From assembly GCF_024198235.1 (NCBI RefSeq), contig NZ_JAKCFB010000056.1, forward strand, positions 1 to 52,670: DNA of 52,670 bases. The letters are read 5' to 3'. The stretch's first letter is position 1. The number at the start of each line of letters is the position of its first letter. The notes under the pieces are model-generated. The model was not told where the DNA came from and did not search any database. It saw only the letters and a program-made list of their open reading frames with translations. Shown one piece after another: positions 18,256 to 26,490 of this stretch. The DNA is from Myxococcus dinghuensis. GTDB taxonomy: Bacteria > Myxococcota > Myxococcia > Myxococcales > Myxococcaceae. The translations under genes and the position numbers were made by a program.

Positions 18256-18966
18256 CTACCGGAAGAAGTGCCGCTTGATGATGTTGAGGAAGTCCGCGGA
18301 GAAGTTGGCCATCTCCGTGTCGAACACCTTGATGCGGCTGACGAACGAGTTGTAGGCGACCACCGCGGGAATCGCGGCGAACAGGCCCGCCGCGGTGGCG
18401 AACAGGGCGTTGCCCACGGGCGCGGCCACCGTGGCCAGCGTGGCGTTGCCCTGCTCGGCGATCTGGTTGAAGGCGCTCAGGATGCCGATGACGGTGCCGA
18501 ACAGGCCCACGAACGGCGACGCCGCGCCCACCGTGCCCAGGAAGGACACCCGGGCCTCCAGCTCCGTGATCTGCGACGTGGAGGCCCGGTTCAGCGCGCG
18601 CTCCACGTTCTCGATGCCGCCCAGCCGCTCGGCCATGGCGCCCTCGGCGCCCCCTTCCTTGGCCTGGGCCAGCTTGGACAGCTCCTCGTAGCCGGCGCAG
18701 AACACCTTCGACAGCGGCGAGGCGTCCAGCTTCTGGGCCGTCTGGTAGATGGCCTCCAGCCGGGAGGCCTTCCAGAAGGTGTCGAGGAAGGTGAGAGACT
18801 GTGCGCGAGCCTTGGCCAACTGGGAAGCCTTCATCGCGATGAGGGCCCAGGAGGCGACGGAGACACCCATCAGGAGCAGCAGGACGGCCAGCTCGATGAA
18901 GGACGCGTCGCGGATGATCTCCACGTAGTTCATGGCGCCGAGCGCCAGGGGCAGGTGGGGCGTCAT
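18256..18966 (-). CDS. tolQ: TolQ/MotA/ExbB-family proton-channel subunit
   Basis: A three-helix inner-membrane protein with the ExbB/TolQ hallmark LEARVSFLGTVGAASPFVGLFGT and a final amphipathic FLNIIKRHFF tail. First helix is near IELAVLLLLMGVSVASWAL. TolQ pentamers surround TolR and convert proton flow into motion. I took the ATG at 18966 (236 residues); an ATG at 18933 and a TTG at 19008 are alternatives, and none has a convincing ribosome site. This is the first gene of the tol run; the 165 bases to the divergent lipoprotein gene must hold both promoters. Confidence 0.93.
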   Translation of the reverse strand: MTPHLPLALGAMNYVEIIRDASFIELAVLLLLMGVSVASWALIAMKASQLAKARAQSLTFLDTFWKASRLEAIYQTAQKLDASPLSKVFCAGYEELSKLAQAKEGGAEGAMAERLGGIENVERALNRASTSQITELEARVSFLGTVGAASPFVGLFGTVIGILSAFNQIAEQGNATLATVAAPVGNALFATAAGLFAAIPAVVAYNSFVSRIKVFDTEMANFSADFLNIIKRHFFR

Positions 18967-19131
18967 GGGGTGCAGCGCGTAACACTCCGCTACAACTGGG
19001 TCAAACAAACGGGGAATGGTTGCCTGCTCTTGCGGGGGCTTGGCCGTCTCGTTGAATAATTCCCGGGGGTGTCCGTCCGAGGTGGCTGAAACGGGCCGAA
19101 CACCTCAACACCCCACGGACAGGTTGCCCCA

Positions 19132-20436
19132 ATGAACTCCAGACTGCTGGTTGCATTCCTCTGCCTGGCGGCGGTCTCCACAGGTTGTGTCATCCACGAC
19201 GACGACTGTTGCTACGAAGAGCCCATCTACCCGGGTGACGTGACGTTCCGCTGGACGTTCGATGGGTTCCGCTGCAGCGACGACCCGGACATCAAGGGCG
19301 TCAACATCACCATCCCGGGCGAGTCGCTGGCCAACGGCGGTCGCTATCCCTGCCAGGCGAACGGGTTCGACGGCATCGTCCTGCGCCGGTTCGCGCCGGG
19401 CATCTACAGCTTCAACCTCGAGGCGGTCAGCTACGACAACGAGGTGTTGTACGAGGCGTCCGGGACCTTCACGGTCAACGGCGACGTGACGGTGGACATC
19501 GACCTCACGCCGGCGGGCCTGCCGCCGTCCTACGCGTACGTCAGCTGGCTGTTCCCGGGGAACATCACCTGTGGCCAGGCCGGCGTGGCCACGGTGGACG
19601 CCCGGGTGGACGGGGGCTCGTGGGCGACGTTCGACTGCGCCCGGGGCCAGAACGGCAACAGCATCCAGTCGCCGCACCTCGACCCGGGGTCGCACTACCT
19701 GGAGCTGGCCGCCCGCGACTCCCAGGGGCGCACGCTCTACACGCACGGCGGGCAGCTGACGACGACGTACGGCGCCCCGACGTCCTACACGGCCACCCTG
19801 CGCTCCTCGAGCGCCGGCGCCCTCATCAGCTGGAAGTTCCAGGACACGGTGAACTCCAACGTCCTGCTGGGCTGCGGCGCGGCGGGGGTGACGCGGGTGG
19901 AGGCCATCATCGACGGGGGCAACAAGGCGACGTTCGACTGCTCCGCGGGCAGCAACGGGGGCAGCGTGAGCTCGCCCACGCTCCAGCCGGGCACGCACGA
20001 CCTCCAACTGCTGGCGTTCAACTCGGCGGGGCGTCCCTGGTACTTCTTCAGCCGCCAGTTCTCCGTGTCGGCCGGCAGTGACACGAACCTGGAGGCCTCC
20101 ATGTGGCCGGTGGGTGGCACGGCCATCAAGTGGGAGCTGCGCTCCGGTGGGTCGGCGCAGAACTGCGCCCAGGCGGGCATCACCTCGGTGGCCATCAACT
20201 TCCGCGACGTCTTCACCGGCGAGCGGGTCTACGGCATCGCGGGTGACTCCCACGGCTGCAACGACGCCCCGGTGGTGTACGAGTTCCTGAAGCCGGGCCG
20301 CTACGAGGTGGAGATGTACGCGCGCAGCTCGACGGGCGCGGAGTACTTCTCCGTGGACAACGCGGTCATCACGGACGTGGTCGCCCACTCCTTCCCCAGC
20401 GCGAGCAGCGCGCTGCTGGTGACGATGATCCGCTAG
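19132..20436 (+). CDS. Lipoprotein built of four tandem Cys-paired repeats
   Basis: A 434-residue predicted lipoprotein (lipobox VSTGC, Cys19). After a short Asp/Cys-rich linker come four similar ~85-95-residue beta-rich repeats at about 37-125, 135-222, 230-324 and 330-415. Each repeat begins with a ISWKF/VSWLF/IKWEL-like strand, holds one pair of cysteines (48/74, 147/169, 248/270, 345/376) and contains a LxPGxYxxxLxAxxxxG strand near the end. The pattern suggests four Ig-like or carboxypeptidase-regulatory-like domains, each locked by a disulfide, displayed on the cell surface or periplasm. I do not recognise a named family. A GGACAGG ribosome site lies before the ATG. It is divergent from tolQ. 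Confidence 0.82.
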   Translation: MNSRLLVAFLCLAAVSTGCVIHDDDCCYEEPIYPGDVTFRWTFDGFRCSDDPDIKGVNITIPGESLANGGRYPCQANGFDGIVLRRFAPGIYSFNLEAVSYDNEVLYEASGTFTVNGDVTVDIDLTPAGLPPSYAYVSWLFPGNITCGQAGVATVDARVDGGSWATFDCARGQNGNSIQSPHLDPGSHYLELAARDSQGRTLYTHGGQLTTTYGAPTSYTATLRSSSAGALISWKFQDTVNSNVLLGCGAAGVTRVEAIIDGGNKATFDCSAGSNGGSVSSPTLQPGTHDLQLLAFNSAGRPWYFFSRQFSVSAGSDTNLEASMWPVGGTAIKWELRSGGSAQNCAQAGITSVAINFRDVFTGERVYGIAGDSHGCNDAPVVYEFLKPGRYEVEMYARSSTGAEYFSVDNAVITDVVAHSFPSASSALLVTMIR

Positions 20437-20465
20437 TCCAGGTCGGACGCTCGGCGGGTGAACGG

Positions 20466-20493
20466 GAGGGCCGGGGCGCAAGCCTTGGCCCTC
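20466..20493 (+). terminator. Hairpin terminator candidate between lipoprotein gene and murI
   Basis: A 12-base-pair stem (two G-U pairs) closed by a GCAA tetraloop starts 30 bases after the lipoprotein stop codon. There is no clear T-tract, as is usual in this GC-rich sequence, so it may be weak or need other factors. Confidence 0.5.
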
Positions 20494-20548
20494 TCGTCGT
20501 TCGGGGCGGCCGGTGTCGCTGGCATCAAACGTGATAGGGACACCCCCC

Positions 20549-21364
20549 ATGCGGCAAGACAGCCACAGTCCCATTGGGGTGTTCGATTCGGGTGTCGGTG
20601 GGTTGACGGTCCTCAAGGCGCTCATGGAGCACCTGCCCCACGAGAGCACCGTGTACCTGGGGGACACGGCCCGCGTGCCCTACGGCACCAAGTCCGGCGA
20701 GGTGGTGACGCGCTACTCGCTGAAGAACGCGGAGTTCCTGCTGGAGCGGGGCATCAAGGCGCTGGTCGTGGCGTGCAACACGGCCTCCGCGGTGGCGCTG
20801 CCGGCGCTGGAGGCGGTGCTGCCGGTGCCCGTGGTGGGCGTCATCCAGCCCGGCGCACGGGCCGCCCTGGCGCGCACGCGGGGCGGGGGGGTGGGCGTCA
20901 TCGGCACGCCGGGCACCATCCGCTCCGGGGCGTATCAGCGGGAGCTGGAGGCGGGGGACCCGCGGGTGCGGGTGAAGGCCCGCGCCTGTCCGCTCTTCGT
21001 GCCGCTGGCGGAGGAGGGGTGGACCACCGGGGACGTGCCCCTGCTGACGGCGCGCGAGTACCTGGGTGGGTTCGCCCGCGAGGGCGTGGACACGCTGGTG
21101 CTGGGCTGCACGCACTACCCGCTGCTCAAGGGCGTCATCGCGGAGGTGGTGGGGCCCGACGTCGCGCTGGTGGACTCGGCGGAGGCCACCGCGGAGGCGG
21201 TGGTGGCGCTCCTGACGGGCAAGGGCCTGCTGGCGCCCGCGCGGGACACGGCGCCGTCCCACGCGTACTACGTGACGGACGTGCCGGAGCGCTTCACGGA
21301 GGTGGGGGCGCGCTTCCTCGGCCGTCCCATCGCGACGGCCGAGCAGGTGGACCTGAAGTTCTGA
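20549..21364 (+). CDS. murI: Glutamate racemase
   Basis: A 271-residue enzyme that makes D-glutamate for peptidoglycan in the cytoplasm. The opening GVFDSGVGGLTVLKAL is the classic substrate loop. The two catalytic cysteines are Cys76 in VACNTAS and Cys187 in GCTHYP. Length and motif spacing are normal. The ATG at 20549 follows TAGGGA; a GTG at 20513 would add twelve residues and lacks support. It is convergent with carF, with 18 bases between their stop codons. Confidence 0.96.
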   Translation: MRQDSHSPIGVFDSGVGGLTVLKALMEHLPHESTVYLGDTARVPYGTKSGEVVTRYSLKNAEFLLERGIKALVVACNTASAVALPALEAVLPVPVVGVIQPGARAALARTRGGGVGVIGTPGTIRSGAYQRELEAGDPRVRVKARACPLFVPLAEEGWTTGDVPLLTAREYLGGFAREGVDTLVLGCTHYPLLKGVIAEVVGPDVALVDSAEATAEAVVALLTGKGLLAPARDTAPSHAYYVTDVPERFTEVGARFLGRPIATAEQVDLKF

Positions 21365-21382
21365 GGACGGCGCGGCGCCCCG

Positions 21383-22249
21383 TCAGGCGGAGGGGCGCGT
21401 GCTGGCGGGAGCGGGCTCCTCCGCGGTGGCGGTGGCGGCCTTGGTGAGCAGCTCCTTGGCCACCTGCACCACGGGGGCCTCGGCGCCGGCCTGGGCCGCC
21501 TGCAGCGCCTTGGCGGCCTCGTCGCCGATGTCGTCCTCGCGCGGCACCAGTCCCGTGGCCCACGTCACCAGCCGCTCCAGCACCGGGAAGAAGCTCACCA
21601 TCGTCAGCGGCCGGTTCATCCAGCCCACGGTGATGCAGTAGTACTTGTTGAAGGGCGCGGTGTGGTGGATGCGGTGGTGCTCCGGCGGGAGGATGAGGTG
21701 CACGCGCTGCAGGAAGCCGATGGCGGCCGGCGGCGTGTCCATGTGCGACCACTTGTGGAACTGGTTGGTCGCCATCACCCAGAAGATCATCGCGCCCAGG
21801 AAGCTGGCGCTGAACACCCACCCGGAGCTCGTCAGCGGCATGCACACCGCGATGATGGCCACCGGCAGGGAGATGAGGCAGTTGTTGCCGTTGGTCTCCA
21901 CGAAGTCGTGGCGGGTGATGGCCTTCTCGTCGACGTGGTGCTCGCGGAAGGGGCGGATGAGGGCCTTGCCCAGCACCGGCATCTCCGTCGAGCCCCAGGT
22001 GTCGCCCATCCAGTGGACGAAGCCGGACACGAAGTCCGCGGCGAGGTAGCCCAGCAGCACCGCGCCCAGCAGCAGCCAGGGGCCTCCGTGTGGGTTGTTG
22101 TAGAGCCGATACACCAGCACCAGCTCCAGCGTGACGAAGCTGACGATGGCGCCGATCTCCATCGCGCGGATTGCGGGCGAGTAACCCTGCGCCAGCGTCT
22201 GCGCGTCCTGGAGTCGGACCTTGTCCTCGATCTCGTTCGTCTTCTTCAT
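21383..22249 (-). CDS. carF: CarF/TMEM189-type plasmanylethanolamine desaturase
   Basis: A 288-residue membrane protein with about four helices and the full histidine set of the CarF/TMEM189 (PEDS1) family: FVHWMGDTWGS, FREHHVDEKAITRHDFVETNG, NQFHKWSH and PPEHHRIHH. These residues bind a di-iron centre. The enzyme introduces the vinyl-ether double bond that turns plasmanyl into plasmenyl lipids (plasmalogens). In Myxococcus xanthus, CarF is needed for the singlet-oxygen and light response that induces carotenoids. The C-terminal ~45 residues are Ala/Glu-rich and probably disordered. It is transcribed divergently from the unknown gene at 22491, with 241 bases between. Confidence 0.93.
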   Translation of the reverse strand: MKKTNEIEDKVRLQDAQTLAQGYSPAIRAMEIGAIVSFVTLELVLVYRLYNNPHGGPWLLLGAVLLGYLAADFVSGFVHWMGDTWGSTEMPVLGKALIRPFREHHVDEKAITRHDFVETNGNNCLISLPVAIIAVCMPLTSSGWVFSASFLGAMIFWVMATNQFHKWSHMDTPPAAIGFLQRVHLILPPEHHRIHHTAPFNKYYCITVGWMNRPLTMVSFFPVLERLVTWATGLVPREDDIGDEAAKALQAAQAGAEAPVVQVAKELLTKAATATAEEPAPASTRPSA

Positions 22250-22490
22250 CCGTGGGGTCCTGGACGTTGGAGTGGGTGAAGGCCACCCCGAAGGCTTGTA
22301 CGTACCCTAGCCGCTTTTGGGTTTTCAACGGACGGAGGGGTGAGACGTGCCGGCCCCAGGTCGCACGCCAGGTGGGCGCGCAAACCTTTCGCGGGCGGCC
22401 GGACGCGCCGGGCGGGCGGGCGTGGGTGGAAGGGGATGACGCTTACCTTGTGTCGTGCGGAGGTGGCTGGTACGTTCCGCCCACTCGGCA

Positions 22491-23051
<561 letters not shown>

Positions 23052-23064
23052 CCCCACGCGAAGC

Positions 23065-23096
23065 GACGTCCCGTGGCCTCCTTGCCGCGGGACGTC
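23065..23096 (+). terminator. Hairpin terminator candidate after the 22491 gene
   Basis: A nine-base-pair perfect arm pair (GACGTCCCG with CGGGACGTC), extended by further inner pairs, starts 14 bases after the stop codon at 23051. No T-run follows. Confidence 0.5.
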
Positions 23097-23101
23097 ATCG
23101 T

Positions 23102-23121
23102 CGGGAAGTCGACACTTCCCG
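23102..23121 (-). terminator. Short perfect hairpin at the end of the SLC13 pseudogene
   Basis: An eight-base-pair perfect stem (CGGGAAGT/ACTTCCCG) with a four-base loop lies two bases beyond the pseudogene's stop codon on the minus strand. It is probably the relic terminator of the former transporter gene. Confidence 0.45.
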
Positions 23122-23123
23122 CC

Positions 23124-24776
23124 TCAGGGCAGCACCCGCTGGACCCAGGTGGCGCCGTACACGGTGAACACTCCCGCCGCGAGCAGGTCCGACAGCACCC
23201 AGGTCCGCATCATCGCCGGCAGTCGCACCACGCCGCTGCCGAACACGATGGCGTTGGGCCGCGTGCCTGCGGGCCGCGCGAAGTCGACTCCCAGCGGCAG
23301 CAGCGCGTTCCACGGCACGAGCCACAGCGTCGCCGCAGGGAGATGAGCATCGCCACCGTCGCCTCCAAGCGGCAAGTGGTCCCACGGCACCGGTAGCAGA
23401 GCCGTCACGGACAGCCGCCGCAAGGCGATGAGCCCCGCCACCGTCGCCTCCGAGCGGCAAGCGGTCCCACGGCACCGGTAGCAGAGCCGTCACGGACAGC
23501 CGCCGCAGGGAGATGAGCACCGCCACCGTCGCCTCCGAGCGGCAAGCGGTCCCACGGCACGCGCCGCAGGGAGATGAGCAGCGCCACCGTCGCCTCCGAG
23601 CGGCATGCTGTCCCACGACACGCGCCGCAGCGCCGCCACGGACAGCCACCGCAGGGAGATGCGCAGCGCCGCCACGGATAGTCGGTCGCCGCAGGGGGAT
23701 GAGTGCCAGCGCGCCAAGCGCCGCCACGGTCGTCTCGCAGTGGTTGCCGCCTGCCTTGACGCCGTGGAGCGCGCTCGCGGCTGGGCTCGCGAGGCGCTCT
23801 CTCATCGGGGCGCCGCCGCTCCACCACACGCAGCGACGAGGAGCACCTCGCCCACCGTCCTCGCGCCATCGGGCCCAGGCGGGTCAGCTCGCGGGCGATG
23901 ACGTCGCCGCCGCCCTGTCCCAGGTGGCTTCGACGGGCCCAACGCCACAGCATTGCCCACGTCAGGAGGAGGAAGACGCGCACGAAGGGAAACGCAGCGG
24001 GGATTCCCTCCATGAAGCCCACGTCCGAGCCCAGCCGTGGCGAGACGACCCCGGCGAAGACTGAGGCTCTTGGTGCCGATGCCGCCGATGTTGGAGCCGT
24101 AGGCGACGGCCAGCATCAGCGCCGCGCCGAATTGCTCCAGCTCGAGTCCTTCGGCCGTCTTCGGCTGCGTGCGCAGCGCGATGCCGATGGTCACCACAGC
24201 CACCACGATGGCTGTGTGCGAGCTCCACGGCGAGGCGACACGGCGGCGGTGGCCGCCAGCATGCCGAACAGCAGGCGCAGTGGGCCGGTGCCGACGGCGC
24301 ACGATGCGCAGGGCGATGCGGCGGTGCAGGCCCCACTGCTCCATGCCCCCGTGCCCAGGGGCCAGGCCGCCCATGAAGCGGAAGATGTACGGGGCGATGA
24401 AGGGCAGGGTGGTGCGGCCCAGGGTGGCGGCGGGGTTGTCCGTGTCGAAGGCACCCATGAGCGGGAAGATCACCCCGGGCAGCGCGGCCGGCCATGTGAG
24501 GGCACGGCCTCGGTGAACCATCACAGGGACATCGACGCGGCGGGGCGGTCGTCGAGGCCGAAGAGAGTGTGGAGGCCGGGGAGGACCCTGTAGAGGTTGG
24601 CGGCTACTCCGGGGCCGCGATGCGTCCCCATCCCCCATCTACGCGGAGGCCGTGGCGGGGTGGTCCATCGAGGCCGGGGGGAACCCTGTACCTGTAGATG
24701 ATGGAGGCCACTCCGGGGGCGCGAAGCGGCCCACCCGCAGTCCCGTCGTCGCGCTCCGCTGGGGCTGCTCGCTCAT
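23124..24776 (-). pseudogene. Decayed SLC13/DASS-type anion transporter
   Basis: No frame stays open, but pieces of one transporter appear in order on the minus strand. From about 24536 the sequence reads AASMSL, a TGA stop (24523-24521, where a Trp is expected), then WFTEAVP, a DASS family hallmark. After a frame change it reads FPLMGAFDTDNPAATLG and MEQWGLHRRIALRIVR. The next frame gives VGTGPLRLLFGMLAATAAVS, the first returns with FGAALMLAVAYGSNIGGIG, and the third gives VFAGVVSPRLGSDVGFMEG. The C-terminus GTRPNAIVFGSGVVRLPAMM ends at 23124. The middle is lost or replaced by tandem repeats. At least four frame changes, one nonsense codon and a large deletion make it non-functional. The N-terminal part (about 24572-24728) also holds an imperfect ~55-base direct duplication. 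The ATG at 24776 (MSEQPQRS) may have been the old start. Confidence 0.8.
23331..23710. repeat. Tandem repeat, 85-bp and 61-bp units, inside the pseudogene
   Basis: Units begin with CGCCGCA(G/A)GG at 23331, 23416 and 23501 (two full 85-base steps), then at 23562 and 23623 (two 61-base steps). More degenerate copies continue to about 23710. The shorter units lack a 24-base block (CGGTAGCAGAGCCGTCACGG and flanks) present in the long ones. Read on the minus strand, the unit derives from the transporter's SLRRVPWDSLxLGG region. Both unit lengths leave remainder 1 on division by three, so each copy shifts the frame. It looks like slippage or unequal recombination in a gene no longer under selection. 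Confidence 0.8.
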
Positions 24777-24898
24777 TGCAGGAGACCGTCGTACAGGGGT
24801 TGTCCGGGGTGGGATGGGGATGCCCGCCTTCTCCCGCCGGGCGTGCGTGGGTCCCACGCGCCCGGCCGTGATAGGTTGGCGTCCTTCCGCGCCGCGCC

Positions 24899-25591
24899 AT
24901 GATTCAATTCTTCCACGTCTACAAGGCGTATCCCGGCGATCCGCCGGTGCTCTCGGACATCAACCTCAGCGTGGAGAAGGGTGAGTTCGTCTTCCTCACC
25001 GGCCCCTCCGGCGCGGGGAAGACGACGCTGCTCAAGCTCATCTTCTGCGCGGAGAAGGCCACCAAGGGCCAGATTCTCGTGGGGGGGCGCAACATCGCCC
25101 GCATCCGCGAGTCCGCGGTGCCCTACCTGCGGCGCAACATCGGCGTCGTGTTCCAGGACTTCAAGCTGCTGCCGCACCGGACGGTGGAGGACAACGTCTC
25201 CTTCACGCTGGACGTGCTGGGCGTGCCCCGGGCCGAGGCGCGCGACAAGGTGCACCGGATGCTCAAGCTGGTGGGGTTGGAGCACAAGGCGGACTCGTTC
25301 CCCCTGCGCCTGTCGGGTGGAGAGCAGCAGCGCGTGGTCATCGCGCGCGCGCTCGTGAACGACCCGACCATCCTCCTGGCGGACGAGCCCACGGGCAACC
25401 TGGACCCGGCCCTCACCGTCGAAATCATGGACCTGCTCACGCAGGTGAACGTGCGCGGCACCACGGTGATGGTGGCCACGCACGACGCCACGCTGCTGTC
25501 GCGCTACCAGAAGCGCACGGTGCGGCTGGAGCGCGGGCAGATCGTCTCCGACGAGGACGGCGTCAAGGCGGCGCGGCGGATGGTGGTATGA
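24899..25591 (+). CDS. ftsE: FtsE, cell-division ABC ATPase
   Basis: A 230-residue ABC ATPase, normal length for FtsE. Walker A is GPSGAGKTT from residue 35, the signature LSGGEQQR starts at 138, and Walker B is LLADEP with Asp162-Glu163. The opening MIQFFHVYKAYPGDPPVL is FtsE-like. With FtsX it forms a membrane complex that switches on septal peptidoglycan hydrolases through EnvC-type activators. Its stop codon overlaps the ftsX start (ATGA), and the EnvC-like gene follows, so all three parts of the pathway are coupled. Confidence 0.95.
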   Translation: MIQFFHVYKAYPGDPPVLSDINLSVEKGEFVFLTGPSGAGKTTLLKLIFCAEKATKGQILVGGRNIARIRESAVPYLRRNIGVVFQDFKLLPHRTVEDNVSFTLDVLGVPRAEARDKVHRMLKLVGLEHKADSFPLRLSGGEQQRVVIARALVNDPTILLADEPTGNLDPALTVEIMDLLTQVNVRGTTVMVATHDATLLSRYQKRTVRLERGQIVSDEDGVKAARRMVV

Positions 25592-26490
25592 GCGCGTTCG
25601 CGAAGACGCGGTACTTCTGGCGCTCGGCGGCGGTGGGCCTCAAGCACTCGCCCTTCGTCCACTTCATCGCGGTGACGACCATCGCCATCGCCCTGTTCGC
25701 CGCGGGGCTGGCGCGCGGGGGCGCCCGGCTCCTGGACAACCTGCTCGCCTCCCTGGGCGGCGAGGTGGAGGTGACGGTGTACCTGGCGCCGGAGCTGGGC
25801 CAGGACGAGGCGCACGGCGTGCGCGCCCGCGTGGAGGCCCTCAGCCACGGCCAGGTGTCGCTGGTGCCGCCCGAGGCCGCGCTGACGCGGCTGCGCAAGG
25901 AGCTGGGCGACCTGGGCGAGGCGCTGGCGGAGCTGCCGGAGAACCCGCTGCCCGCGACGCTGGAGCTGCGCGTGCCGCCCGAGGACCGCACCCCGGAGGC
26001 GCTCCAGTCCTTGGCGAAGGAGCTGCGCGCGCTGCCGGGCGTGTCGGGCGTGGACTACGGCGAGGCGGCGGTGGAGCGGCTGACGGCCATCGCCCGGGCG
26101 CTGCGCTTCGGCGCGCTGGTGGCCTTCGCGGTGGTGCTGTCGGCCACCGTCGTCATCGTCGGGGCGACGCTCCAACTGGCCATCTATTCGCGGCGCGAGG
26201 AGATCGAAATCCAGAAGCTGGTGGGCGCCACCGACCGCTTCGTCAAGGCGCCCTTCCTGCTGGAGGGCCTGCTCCAGGGGCTGCTCGGCGCGGGCGTGGC
26301 GCTGTTGGGGCTGTGGGCCTTCGGCAGGGTGATGGGCCCGACGCTGGGCTCGCTCTTCGCCTTCTTGCTGGGGCCGGGCGTGGGCGCTGCCTGGGTGGAG
26401 CCCCGGCTGGCGCTGGAGCTGGTGGGCGCCGGGTGTGGCCTGGGGCTGGGCGGCAGCTTCGTCGCCGTGGGGCGCTTCCTGCGCGTATGA
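25588..26490 (+). CDS. ftsX: FtsX, cell-division permease-like subunit
   Basis: A 300-residue four-helix membrane protein. The first helix is near residues 25-45, the periplasmic domain (VEVTVYLAPELG onward) fills about 55-165, and three more helices follow. YSRREEIEIQKLVGATDRFVK is the conserved FtsX segment after helix 2. It transmits FtsE ATP hydrolysis to the periplasm. It starts inside the ftsE stop (ATGA) and its own stop overlaps the next gene the same way. Confidence 0.94.
   Translation: MSAFAKTRYFWRSAAVGLKHSPFVHFIAVTTIAIALFAAGLARGGARLLDNLLASLGGEVEVTVYLAPELGQDEAHGVRARVEALSHGQVSLVPPEAALTRLRKELGDLGEALAELPENPLPATLELRVPPEDRTPEALQSLAKELRALPGVSGVDYGEAAVERLTAIARALRFGALVAFAVVLSATVVIVGATLQLAIYSRREEIEIQKLVGATDRFVKAPFLLEGLLQGLLGAGVALLGLWAFGRVMGPTLGSLFAFLLGPGVGAAWVEPRLALELVGAGCGLGLGGSFVAVGRFLRV

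Noticed and set aside
23331..23710. Regular direct repeats suggesting a CRISPR array
   Set aside because: Units of 85 and 61 bases are contiguous with no unique spacers, and they derive from a transporter coding sequence.
23802..24638. The 278-residue minus-strand frame as an intact transporter
   Set aside because: It contains only part of the DASS motifs, starts after a nonsense codon and runs into garbage after GIGTKS; it is part of the pseudogene.
23052..24898. Genomic island or phage signature
   Set aside because: No integrase, tRNA, attachment repeat or transposase is seen; the segment is explained by a decayed transporter gene.
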